From positions 114,103,124-114,167,123 of the forward strand of contig OX638371.1 in assembly GCA_951812925.1 (NCBI GenBank): 64,000 nucleotides of DNA. The letters are read 5' to 3'. Shown here piece by piece: positions 24,211 through 38,100 of the stretch (positions are counted from its first letter, which is position 1; the number at the start of each line of letters is the position of its first letter). The position numbers and the translations under genes were made by a program. This stretch comes from Calliopum simillimum (taxonomy: Eukaryota; Arthropoda; Insecta; Diptera; Lauxaniidae). The notes under the pieces are model-generated. The model did not search any database. It was given only the letters and a program-made list of their open reading frames with translations, and was not told the origin of the DNA.

Positions 24211-25518
24211 TATTTTTACGAATACGAACACGACGAAACAATTTTTTTTTTTTTTACTTTTTTAGCTCAGCACACTCCAAGTAATCGAAATAAATTTGAA
24301 TCGGTCGAATCTGAATTTTTGGTGACATTTTCTGATAGTAATAGATTAAAATGATATCGATTGGTGCTTGGAAGATAACAATGAAGCAAGTAACAGTAGC
24401 AGGCCTGTTCTCAATCCAACTTCGATTTAAAAAGTAAAAGACTTGTGTGTGTATAAGAACAGAGTCAGTTTTATTTGTTTGTCTTATTTGAAAGAGTTTT
24501 TAGAGCATAAAAAGCATAACGACTTTAAAAGATTATGACTTGGTTTTCATGAATTTTTTTTTACTGTAAATATTATCTTTTGTTTTATTCCTGTATTTAT
24601 TTGCTATATCAACTTAAATTCGCTTTCTCAACGAGCTGGCAAAGTATGTGCTAACGTGCGGTTTTAACTTAATATCTATTAAATAAATTACTATCCGCTA
24701 GATAGACATTTGAGATGCCATCAACATTATCATCTAGCAAAAGCACCAACATTAGCTTGCAACTATAGCAATAACGACAATAATTTAGTAGATTTTTTTC
24801 TTCATTTTATTTAGACTTGTGCGCATAAGTGCAAACGCCTTCAAGCGACACATTCTGTTGAAGCTGCATATTTTTAATGTAACTTTGTGAAAGTATCAAG
24901 CGTTTATAATCTCTATGATAGGAGCGCTTTTTGTGCTACTAACATTTCTTAGAATGTTAGATAAATATGCGTTATTTAATCGTGCGCCATAATCTTAAAC
25001 TTAGTAAGCCTTGTGTAAAGTCGAAAAGTAATTTTTAAAAAGAAAATGAAGTAAAGTAAAGTTAATAAATGTAGTAATAAATTTTTGAATAAATATCTTC
25101 CAACAAATTTGCTCCATTTATTTATTTATTTTTTTTTTTTGTTCTTTTCAAAATCAGATTATCTTAAAACTATTAATCTTAAACGTCTAAACGTGTCTTG
25201 ACATAAAACCACAAAGTAATGTTAACAATTGTAATTAAAACCAATATGCCTGTATTTTAATTTTTTTTTTTTTTTTTTTCAACTAACTCTAGCCCAACTA
25301 GTTTATGATCATACTAACAATCAAGTTTTTTGTATAACTTAACAATGTTAGTGAGGTCAGAGACAAGAACATATCTCTTGCGTCAGATCTAATGGCACTG
25401 ATACTTAGTAGTAGTCACTGCGCGGGTGACATTTTTGTTTATTTTCGTTAGTATTTATTTCTTTATTAAAAGATTGCATTTTATGTCTTAATTAAAGGCA
25501 CCATATTTTAAATCTGTA
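24211..25518. other. AT-rich non-coding DNA upstream of the Lasp LIM exon
   Basis: No coding exon found, although the first Lasp coding exon was looked for here. Confidence 0.5.
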
Positions 25519-25796
25519 TATTAATGCGCAAGGCAAAAACTTGTCCATCTTTTTTTACTATGTTAGAAATAAAGTACGACTTTAAATTATACACCATTAG
25601 AAAGGTATTTTTGTGTAGATGTGCACAAAGTTAAAATTATGTTCAAAAGTATAGTACTGATTTCATGTTCTTTGTTTGGTTTATTTATATTTCGCTTGAA
25701 TTATTCCAGGGATGATAAATGAGCTTTTCTATTTTGTACCCCATAGCAAAAAAAGTACTAAAAGTGTCCAAAAAGTACCAAAATTATTTAATACAT
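25519..25796. repeat. Unclassified 390-bp dispersed repeat, copy 3 (internal deletion)
   Basis: Both ends match copies 1 and 2; about 110 bp in the middle are missing. It lies 220 bp upstream of the Lasp LIM exon. Confidence 0.6.
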
Positions 25797-26016
25797 TTGT
25801 GATCGAATTTTGACCACTCGGCGATTCTAGTAATAATTAAATGAACCACATTTGAAATTTAAACCTAATACCGTGCAAACGCCTGGTATTATGCAATGAA
25901 AAATATAACTAAGTGCTTGTTGAAAATCAATTTATTTCGCATTGCATAATTTTAGGTAGCGCAAAATACAATATTTTTTATGTAATTTAGTTCTTTTTTA
26001 TTTTATTTATTTTCAG

Positions 26017-26111
26017 ACATGGCATAAAACATGTTTCAGGTGTACAGAATGTGACATGATGTTGAATATGAAAACATATAAAGGTTTCAACAAATTGCCA
26101 TATTGCGAAGC
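26017..26111 (+). CDS. Lasp: Lasp exon: C-terminal half of the LIM domain
   Basis: The exon follows a pyrimidine-rich tract and AG at 26015-26016 and is followed by GTAAGT. It reads [12 protein letters not shown], then LNMKTYKG and PYCEA, so the zinc-ligand Cys and His residues of the second half of a LIM domain are present. It enters in phase 0 and leaves two bases (GC), completed to an Ala codon by the exon at 38801. The first LIM half must come from an upstream exon I could not locate. Confidence 0.9.
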
Positions 26112-29100
26112 GTAAGTAATTTTCAGTTGTAAAATTTTACAGCGTGTTTTTTATGGACTAAACATTTTTATATATTTAATTGAAAATTACCTATAACAAC
26201 CTGTATATGTACGAATATCTAATGCATATGCTACGCCATAGTTGCTAGAATTAATTAGATTAGATACAAACTTATAATCTTATCAAAGCTTTAGTTATGA
26301 GCGTGCGTGGATTGCATGTAAAAATATTTATCAAACTGTATAAATAAAAATATGTGATATGATTATGCTTGAAAGATATATTTTTTTAGAAAGTAAAATC
26401 CTACCTATTTCAAATTCATCATAGAAGGTATAGCATCTTTTTTTCTTGAACTGCTATAAAACTGGAATTGAAAAAGATTTTTAAGTGAATTAAAAGCGAA
26501 TTTATTCTTTAATTAATTTATAAGAAATAACAGTACTTCAACTTAAACAACAATTATTGAAAATATGTTTATTTTTATACCCTACACCCAGGGTATATTC
26601 ACTTTGTCCTTCCGTTTGTAACGCAGAGAAGGAGGCGTGGCAGGTATAGAAAAGTATATATATTCTTGATCAGCGTCACCTCCTGAGTCGATATAGCCAT
26701 GTCCGTCTGTCTGGCTGGCTGGCTGGCTGGCTGGCTGGGTGATGTGTGTGGAAATACACTTTTTGGGAAAACTAAGCAAGATAATTCAATGAAATTTGGT
26801 ACCCTGCCTCCGTCATCAAAGATAGCTCGGGGGATTGAAAATGAGCAAAATCGGTTAACGGACACGCCTACCGCCCATACAAAAAATATATTCAAAATGC
26901 AATTTTAGGAGTATTTTTCACAACAATGCAACCAAAATACACATAAATACTAGAAATTGTAAACGCAAGCTCTGAGAAAAAACTGAGCGAACTCGGACAA
27001 AAGGGCGTGGCACCTCCCATATAAGCAAAAGCTTCAAAACGCTATACTGAAAGCGATTTTTGAGATATTCGAACCAAATTTAACTCAGACACTAAGAACT
27101 ATAAATGAAAGCTCTCAACAAAAATTGGGTGAAATCGGACAAGGGGGCGTAGCACCTCCCATATGAGCAAAAGTTTCAAAATGCCATACGGAAAGAGTTT
27201 TTTGAGATAATCCAAACAAATTTCACTCAAATACTAAAGACTATAAATGCACGCTCTAAGCTAAAACTAGAGGAACTCGGACAAGAGGGCGTGGCACCTC
27301 CTATATAAGCAAAAGCTTCAAAACACTATGCTGAAAACATTTTTCACTCAGACATTTAAACCTATAAATGCAAGCTCTGAACAAAAACTGGGTGAACTCG
27401 AACAAGAGGGCGTAGCACCTCCCATATGAGCAAAATTTTAAAAATACTGCAGTGTAGGGTATTTAATGTTTGGCCAGGCCAAATTTTACACCCTTACTAG
27501 TTTTCAATTAAGAAAGGCTATAAAGCACCATATCATGGGTTATTTGGAACCCTATTGGCTTTTAAGTTTTTGTTTTGTGGAGCCGATTTAAACTTTACGG
27601 GATATCACCCGCGCGTTTTCTTCTGAATTGGTATTTGGAGATTAATGCCCCATTTTCCATAAAATCGTACGTGTGGCCGGTTTTGAGAAATGCTAATTTA
27701 AATGAAATTTTCCATATCAAATAAAAAAATCAAAATAGTAATTTTAGAAGTATATTTTGATGCTGAATCCAAAATGAGCACCAGAATTGCAATAGCTTGT
27801 CTGGATTTTGGAATATCCTCATCTGAAATGCAAAAAATTTCGTATTTTTCACTCTGTAAAATTTAGATAACTCAAAATCCAGAACAGTTTGCGCAATTCT
27901 GGTGCCAGATTTAAGGTTGCTATTTTTGTTTTTTGGGTTTTAGTTTTGGTTTTTTCATTTGATATGAAAAATATCATATAAATTAGAATTTCTCAAAAAA
28001 GGCCACACGTACGATTTAATGGGAAATGGGCATTGTACCTGAAAGCCCCCAGATACTAATTCAGAAGAAAACGCGCGGGATATCTCTTAAAATTAAAATC
28101 GGTTCCACCTAGCCGTGATGAGGGTGCCACGTCTCCCTGTTTTAGCCTAATAAAAGATGTTCTTGTGACGAAACTTGGCCAAGGAGAAAACTCAGTGAAA
28201 ATTTAGTTCCAGGAAGTGCAATCCAATGTAGTTATATCTCTGTATTTGGTGATAGTCTCCAGGGAGGGGGTCCTTTAAGTTATGAAAGCCATTTTGTTTT
28301 ACTCGAAAAGTAGGGCATAAATTGAAGCATGCATCACTTATCCGATGCGTAGGGTAAGGGAGGGAAATATGGACCACCCAACTTTCTTTTTTAAATAAAA
28401 TCCAAAATACATAAAACAAAACAGTTAATTTTATGTCATCTTGTAAAGGAAACAATTTACCTTTATTCTGGTTCACTTTTAGATAAATATCTCATCAGGA
28501 TAAAGAAAGAAAACTAAAAAACTGAAAATACTCAAAATGAAGTTAAAAAAAAGTGTAGTGTTATATGGACTATATAGTCCATTTGGTACAGAAGTTGCAT
28601 ATAAAAATGTCATTTCCACATTCGGCACATTTTTCATGACTCCAAGAACGTCAGATTACACATTCAACCCAAAATTCGCCACGTCGATCTTCTGAGTAAA
28701 GGGTGTTACATTATATATTTTTTATCATTTTTTATACCCTACACCCAGGGTATATTCACTTTGTCCTTCCGTTTGTAACGCAGAGAAGGAGGCGTGGCAG
28801 GTATAGAAAAGTATATATATTCTTGATCAGCGTCACCTCCTGAGTCGATATAGCCATGTCCGTCTGTCTGGCTGGCTGGCTGGGTGGCTGGCTGGCTGTG
28901 TGTTGAAATACACTTTTTGGGAAAACTGAGCAAGATAATTCAATGAAATTTGGTACACTGCCTCCGTCGTCAAAGTTAGCTCGGGGGATTGAAAATGAGC
29001 AAAATCGGTCAACGGACACACCTACCGCCCATACAAAAATTATATTCAAAATGCAATTTTAGGAGTATTTTTCACGACAATGCAACCACAATACATATAG

Positions 29101-32100
29101 GTACTACGAATTGTAAGCGCAAGCTCTGATAAAAATTTGAGCGAATTCGGACAAGAGGGCGTGGCACCTCCCATATAAGCAAAAGCTTCAAAACGCTATA
29201 CTGAAAGCGTTTTTTGAGATATTCGAACCAAATTTGACTCAGACACTAAGAATTATAAATGAAAGCTCTCAGCAAAAATTGGGTGAAATCAGACAAGGGG
29301 GCGTGGCACCTCCCATATAAGCAAAAGATTCAAAATGTTATACTGAAAGAGTTTTTTGAGATAATCCAACTAAATTTCACTCTGACACTAAAAACTATAA
29401 ATGCAAGCTCTGAACAAAAAACTGGGTGTACTCGGACAAGAGGGCGTGGCACCTCCCATATAAGCAAACTTTTCAAAATACTGCAGTGTAGGGTATTTAT
29501 TTTTTGGCCAGGCCAAAATTTACACCCTTACTAGTTTCTTTTGTAGTTAACGAATTACATATAATGACCATCAGACTCGTCATGAAAACTGCAACTAGAT
29601 TCCCCATCTGAAAAAGATGATAAATACATTTGTTTTTGAGGCTTTTTTCTTTGGTGGTCCATATTACCCACAGCACGTGTTGGTGAAATAAATGTTTTTT
29701 TTTTATCAAAAACTCTTTTGGTTAATGAACTTATTTGTGCTAATAAATTATAAATGGTATTCACTGACTTTATATAATTAACCATTTATTTAAAAACGCG
29801 ATGTCTAAAGTAAAATAATGAAATATACTCACTAGAAAAAAATTATCACTGATCTTTTTTTTAGAAAAATCAACTTTACAGAAACATTCGACTTCACCGA
29901 AAGCTAAAATCGCCCTATTATAAGTTTTAGGTATTAGCGTTGAGTTTGAACATGAATAACGGTAAATCCTATGTATGCAGTGGGAAATAACCGTATGGTC
30001 CATATTACCCACGTAGTCCATATTTCCCTCCCTTACCCTACATACAATTTTATGAATAACTAAAAATTTTAAGAAAAGGAGTGCCTTATCATTTGGGGCT
30101 ACCAGTTTTACCTGGTACAGCCTAATAAATAAAAGATGTTCTTGTGACAAAATTTAGCCAAGGAGGAAACTCAGTGAAAATTTACTTACAGGAAGTGCAA
30201 TCCAATGAAGTTATTTCGCAGTATTTGGTGATAGTCTCCAGGGGGGGGGGGCCTTTGAGTTATGAAAGGCATTTTCTTTTACACGAAAAATGGACATACA
30301 TTGAAGCATGCATCATGTATCCGATAGGAAAATGGAATTTTATAAATAAATAATAATTTTTGTGAAAAAATGTTAATTTCTTTCTTAAGTCCAAATTAAT
30401 TTTCCCAACTATTGCAATGTAACGTATGACTGTAGAAACTGCAATAAAATGCATACAAATAGTAACAATTGAAATATTTTGCGGGAAGTGCGGTAACTTC
30501 CGTTGCAATCTTTTGTATAATAAAATGTGTGTCATAAAGATTGTTGCAAGCAAAAATGTGACATGACAACAGTGTATATGAACTACAACAACACAACAAT
30601 GTGCAACAACAACAATAAAAGAAGGTATGCAGGATGTTTTCTTGCAGCTTTTGTTCTTTCAATAGTCATTTTCTGTATTTGTCTCTGTGAGTTGTGTGTT
30701 CATTTGTTTGTTTATAAACAATGTCACACCTCATTGACGATAAGTTATCTGTTGCTGCTGCTGCATGTGAAAAAACAGCAATAAATGCAAATATTTTTTG
30801 AAGTGCACTTAGAAAAATTATAAATTTATTTCGATTACAAGTACATATTTCGAAGTACATAATGCAATGATATTGTAAAGTATAAAAAAAGGCAATCTAA
30901 TTGTGGTGGGTCGATGAGAAAATGTTGCAAAACACCATCTCAAGCGCCAAATTCCGCAAATGTTGATGGATAAGAGTCACTCTCCGTAAACCACATAGCA
31001 AAGTACGTTTAAACACTTTTTTTCATTTTTTCATAGCATACTTTTGTGTGAAACTGAGAAAGCCAATTACGAGTAAGTCATCTTGTTGAGTTTTATCCAA
31101 GTTTTAGCAAAATCTGTATTTTTATATCATACTTATCTAATAAAAAAAAAAGCTATGACTCGCCTGTTCTAAATATAAATCCGAGTAACCCCAGTGGAAA
31201 ATTAACATATAAACTCAGTGATCCATGGCATGTTGAATCATTCGTTTTGCTCATTACATTTGTACATACATATTTATTTATTTCTTTTTCAACTCATTCT
31301 ACTATCAACATTGAGATTGAAATGTTCCATTTGGCATCCGATGACGATAGTGATGTTGTTGATGATGATGATGATCTCATATAACAAGCAAAATTAAGAA
31401 ATAAATAAAAAAAGCGCTCACCTCACAGTAATTCATATACTAATACACGTACAATGCAATATTTTCAATTACCGAAATTGTTGGTTTGTTATTGTTGTGT
31501 TTGTTCTACATTTCGTTGAACTCATAAAGAATTTGATTTCATGCATAACTCAACCCACTGTATGAATGTGTAGGAGTGCCGGCATTCAGCTCTTCTGTGG
31601 TATGACATGCAGTATAAGTAGATGAAAGAAAAAAATACAAAAATCACCGGTTGCGCCGGTTGAAAAGTTAACAATGTTGCTCTGCTTTATGAGTATTCGC
31701 ACTTAGCTATCAACAATTGGCTTAAGGTTGGTTGAACGGTGGTGGTGTGGCAATGATTGCGCTCGGTGGTGCAACAACATGGGCATTTATCATGACATAA
31801 CAAACTTCCAATCAATGCACGACGGACCAAGCAAAGAGCACAAAAGCAAGAATGACCGCATTTTTAACCTACAAATTCTATCGATTGCACGAACAGTTGG
31901 CTATATGATAGTATACAATACATACATACCTATCACTCGTAGATATGTATAAATGCATGAAAGAATGCAATATGAAAATATCGTTAAATACTCACAATCA
32001 AAAAAGTGCACAACAGTTAAGTTGTAAAGACGAGTTTTTTTTTTTTCTTTTTTAATTATCATATGGAATAGTTAGTGAAAATGACACTTATTCCGTCATA

Positions 32101-35100
32101 AAACTTTAAACTATCCACAAGAGTGTGAAAGCATTCTCTTAAATGTTAAACAAATTACTTTCTGTATCATACCCGGTAATTACTTCCTCATAAACTCCCA
32201 GAGAAACGCTGTGGAAGCAATGTGTGCAAAAAATGTCTATAAGCTCCTAAAAGAACCAAAATGGGAGTAAATGGAACAAAAACTTTTCTTTAACGTTCTA
32301 AAAGTAACTACCTTCTTTTTGTCAGAAACCCCGTCTTATTAATTCAGTATAGACAAGTGAAATTCAAAGCCTATGCCCACGGGCACTGGAGCTTTTGTGC
32401 TTAAAAGCTTTCCGTATATAGTGTATTCACTCACAGATAAGCGTTCAACTGTGTCAGTAGTGGTGCAGATCTGCGTCACTTGGTCTATACTAGTGATAAC
32501 CAAACTCAATACTAGCACATTTGGTCAATGTATAAAAGCTCATTAAAAACTTTTATATTTTGCATAAGCTGCAAGCAAGTGACATAGATCTGCACAGCTA
32601 CTGACACAGTTGAAAGCTTATCTGTAAGTGAATACATATACAGAAAGCTTTTAAGCAAAAAAGCTAAAGTGCCCGCGTGCATAGGCTTTGGATATCACTG
32701 GTATAAACTCAATTTAAAAAATATCATAACTTTTTAAAGAAAAATCATACAAGACCATAATTTTATTTCATTTTGAAGACAATTTAATAGAAAACATTTT
32801 CGTGCGTCCTCTATATCACCTCAAAAGACGTGTTTTTTTAATTTTTAGGTTAGATTAAAAAAATATTAATTTTCCACCTTGACCTGGACAAAGTCTTCAA
32901 AACAACAGAACTTACGGAGAAATAAATTCGGATTTAGCAGCTCCAAATCCCTAGAAGCCTTTGAACGATTGTAATTCTAAAACAACAATTTTTTCCACCT
33001 CGACCTGGACAAAGTCTTCAAAACAACAGAACTTACGGAGAAATAAATCCGGATTTAGCAGCTCCAAATCCCTAGAAGCCTTTGAACAATTGTAATTCTA
33101 AAACAACAATTTTTTCCCATTTCCAGTCGCATTTTTTCTATTTAAAGTCGTTCCTATGGGAGTTTTTGTATAATACGCCTACATTAAAAAGACACAAACC
33201 TCCAAACATTTCTGAAATTGGTGTCAACGAAAAACTGTTGCTACAGCGGGAATGTAAAGTTTAACATTTTTGTCACATTCATTGAAAACGTCTAAATTAG
33301 AACATTTACCTTAATATTATAATATTTGTTGTTATTTTATGCACGTCAATTAATGAAAAGCCAAAAACAATAGCAACTCGACTTCATTATTCACAAACAT
33401 TTTAAATCAAAAGATAAATAATGTAATGAACTATTGTTTGCAAATAATGAAACATCATATAAAAAAGCAGTTGGAAATATATTTATATTGCTGCAATATT
33501 GTGCATGGTCTCATTATATTTTCCAGCATGCAACCTAATTTATTGATGTATTATGTTGCTGCTGCAGATGTTGCTGATGTTTATGATGTGGTCATCAAAC
33601 GCCCTTGTGCCATTCAGTTATATTTGTTATGTTGCCAGTAGCCTACTCTACTAAATAGTACTTGTACAAAAATTCAACCAGCTCAAACAATACCATCATC
33701 ATCTACTGGAGATGACAAAAACTCAACAAAAATAAGTAATTTACCATCATAATAAAATGTACAACAATTGACGTCAAGCTCACAATTCATTTGTGCAGAA
33801 ATTATGTAATTTCCAAGCTATTTTTTTTTCTTGTGTAATATTGTTGAATTTTTAACTCTTAACATTTGTTCTGGGAACGCAATTTTTATCGGAATATACA
33901 CATTTGTGAATTTATTGATGGCTTTAAAACTAACCGTTAGGAAAAACACCTTTTACTACATCATTTATGACTTTCATATGAATGAAAAATTATTATATTT
34001 ATTCCAATTTTAAAAGGAATAATATTGTAATATTCTCTTTAACTACGAGTATTTACATAATGTCTATAGGCGCCAAATTCAATTGTAAAATAAGGTTCTC
34101 GCTGCCAATATTAAAAATTGAACAACAAAATATCGTATCGCAATATTTTTATTAGCGCTGTTCCATTGAAATAATTGTACACAAATGATAAGATATAGCA
34201 AATGATTTCTGAAGTTTATCTACAAATAAAAAAACACGGTTTGTGAAATACTAATTGAATGCGGGAAATGTAGAAACGTGATTATTTATAAAATTATAAA
34301 AGACTTTTGTAAAACGGAAATGTTGCCATATTTTTAAAAACTTCAATTTAATTGATTGATGATTCTTCCGAGAAAACATTTGATTCATATGTCATTATGT
34401 CTTGTTGGTTTATTTTTTTAAAATTGCTAGAGACTCAACGCCATTATACACTATTTCATCTATCAATGTATCGATTTCTTTCATCAATGTTTAAACAGTG
34501 AGGGATTTTCACAAAACATTGATAGAAAATTTTTGTACGAAGTACTTTGTGGCTTTTTCTTGTTGATAACGACACGTAACGGACAATGTCATGACGCCGT
34601 CAACTTGATAGCAGCTTTTAAGGGACAATATCACGAATTGAGAATATTTCACAAGTTCAGAGGCATTTCAATGACATTGTTTGACAGAGTTGACATTCTT
34701 ATTATGATTCATCGATGAAAAAATCATTTCTGAATGTTCGTATTATTTTCATGATGATTCATCGATGACAGTGTCATCACTTAAAAACGCCACCGGGAAC
34801 TTTTCGGTTAGTTATGGAATATAAGTTCATTAAAATTATAACCTTGTCTTGGCTTGGCAGTAGACTATATAAGTTGAAAAAGACCCTCATCTGAAGGAAC
34901 TATTTTTTGAGATAAATCATCCCATCTCATGAACTTTCTTCACAAACTAGCGTACAACGTGCATTATTTTTAACGAAATTTCTGTTAATTAATATTGTTT
35001 TGGCAACACAGCAAAAATTTTGGAAATAAGTTTTCAATGTTTCGAAACATTGTTCAAGCGTAAAGCTATCAATTTCTTATAGCCGATTCGTCGATATTAA

Positions 35101-38100
35101 TTGAAATGTCTCGATCTAAACAAAAAAAAAAACCATTTCATTAAAAATTTAGTTTTCCTCAACTCATATGAATTTATTTGGCTACGGAATTTTCGAAAGC
35201 CGAAAGTTTTTTTAGAATTCTGACATTCTTTTTGAATAGTTCTTTCACAAAATTCGAAATAGTTCGTGGAAATTCGACCAAAATTCGGAGGTATGCCGTT
35301 TTTGCTCAGTGCCACTTTTTTCACGTAGAGGAGTTCTGATAACATTTTTGAGTTCACAAGAAAGAGTTCTTAGCTTTTTTTTTTCTGTTGAAAAATTTTT
35401 TTTTCCAAAAAAAAAGTTCTCACTAGAATTTTGGATAGCGCTAAAAAAAGGTTTGGCAGTCACAAAAGAAGTATCTTAGAGGAGTTCTGAGTAGTGCTCT
35501 AGTTCTAAAGAAAATCCTTGTAACTTTTTCCCAAATATAAGTTCTTTTAATTTTAATCGAAAAATCGGAAAAATTTTATTTTCCGAAAAATGTTACTAGG
35601 ATTTTCTTTAGAAATCTTTGAGTGCTACCCAGAACTCTAATCAGAACTCAAAAATATTTTTTTTTTTTCGGATACCTACTGGGAATACAAAAAAAAAAAA
35701 AAAATTCTGAGTCTAAGAAACTAAGCAGCTCTTAATAAGATCTTGGAGCTGGCAAAATTCTTATATCTATACGCCTTCTGATACCCGATATAAAAGACAT
35801 AACATTTGCCATCTTCTTCTTAGAATATGATACCCATTACGAGTAACATATGTGCGTTGAACGAGGGCTGCCACAAACACTGGGTTTTTCTTGCAGCTCT
35901 CAACGTTGCAGACACCAGCAGGCGCCTTTAGTTGTCAAAGATTAAATGATGAGACCGAATACATTTGCCATCTTCCTATACGCCTATACGTAGGCTACTA
36001 TATATGTACACTTAGTGTTGCCAGATGCAATCTGACATTTCCATTGGAAAGTTTGATATTTTTTAGCAAAAACGTACTCATTACAGTTTACAGTGGTTTG
36101 AAAAAATCAATTTGGCAAAAAAATGGAATTAACTCGTGAACATTTTCGTGCGATCATTTTTCACAACTTTCGACGTGGATTATCACGACAAGAGTTCATC
36201 GATGAACTTAAATCTTTGTATGGCGATGAAGCACCATTCTATAGCACTGTGAAAAACTGGTTTAATGAATTCAATCGTGGCCGACGCTCGCTCAAAGACG
36301 AATTCCGTGCAGGTCGTCCAAAACGGCCGTTGTGCCAGAGAACATTGATGCCGTGCGTGAACTGATAATGCAAGATCGTCATGTGACATACCGTTAGATA
36401 GAGGCATCCTTGGGCATTTCTCCCACCAGCATACATTCGATATTGTATGAACACCTGGCCGTAAAAAAGGTTTGTTCTCTTTGGATCCTGCACAATTTGA
36501 CAACCGCTCAAAAAATGGCTCGTGTCGATTGGTGCAAAGAAATGTTGAAAAAATACGATCGCGGTGCTTCAAAAGACGTTTACAAGATCGTCACAGGTGA
36601 CGAATCATGGATATATGCGTATGAGCCCGAAACAAAACAGCAATCGACCGTGGGGGTCTTCGAAGACGAGCCAAATCCAACGAAAGTTGTTAGTGGAAGA
36701 AGCACTTCGAAGCGAATGGTCGCCAGTTTCTTCGGCAAAACTGCACGGCGTGCCTTTAACCCGTTTTAAATCGAACGTCGTAGCACATCAAATTTTTTTC
36801 CTGATTTTGTTTACTTATCGTTCAAATGATGTATAAAAAAATGTTCATCCGTGACTCTCGAGGAAATTTTGAGATAATCTTTTTTCCAATTGGGGCATTT
36901 TCCCATACAAAAAAAATAAAAATTTTTTTTAACTACATTAAACAAAAATCAAGTTAATCACATTCGATGTGTTCTGCGATGCTAAACGTGAATCCGACTT
37001 CAGAATCGCTCTGTCGTGTATAGTTTTTGAGATATTCTAACCTAAAAACCAAAAAAAGTAATTTTTTGCCATTTTTTGAAGCTATATAACTATGTAACAT
37101 ATGAGGAGTGTTTTTTCAAAAGGGCTTATAACCAAAACGAGGCAAAAGTAATATCATACACAATATTTGCATAATAATCGATTAGTGGATAAATCTGATT
37201 TTTTTAACTAATTGTAATTAATTTCAAGCCATCAGGTAAACTTTTCGTGAAAAAAGAACCCAATTTTATTTATTTATAACAAAGTATCAGGCAATTAATA
37301 TTATGATACTACTTTTGCCTCGTTTTGGTTATAGGCCTTTTGAAAAAAAAAAAACTCCTCATATCATTTATTCATTTATTCGTTAAATGTGGTTAAAGTA
37401 CTTGAAATTTTCCTATAAAACCTAATCTAAATTATGTTTATATCTTCATGATTTTAAGAGATATCATAGACCGAAATATTGACTAAACGGGTTTTTTGCA
37501 CTTTTGTGTCTCTTTAGGTCAGGATATCTTTGAGGAAATTAACGAATAAATGATATGTTACATAGTTATATAGCTTCAAAAAATGGCAAAAAACTACTTT
37601 TTTTGGTTTTTAGGTTAGAATATCTCAAAAATTATGCACGATAGAGGGATTCTGAGGTCGGATTCACGTTTAACATCGCAAAACACATCGAATGTGATTA
37701 TTTTGATTTTTGTTTAATGTAGTTAAAAAAATTTTTTTATGTTTTTTTGTATGGGAAAATGCTCCAATTGGAAAAGAGATTATCTCAAAATTTAGTCGAG
37801 GAGTCACGGATGAAATTTTTTTTATACATCATTTGAACGATAAGTAAACAGAATCTGGAAAAAAATTTGATGTGCTACGACGTTCGATTTAAAACGGATT
37901 GAGGCACGCCGTGACTGGTCATGTGGCGACTGTTCCGCTTGAGCAACGTAGGACGGTCAATTCTGAGTGGTGCACCACAATTTGTTTGCCTGAAGTCTTC
38001 GGAGAAATTCGAAAAACGAACAAGAGAAGACGAATCATTGTTCACCATGACAATGTGAGCTCTCACACATCGGCTCAAACCAGCGCCTTTTTGACCGGCC

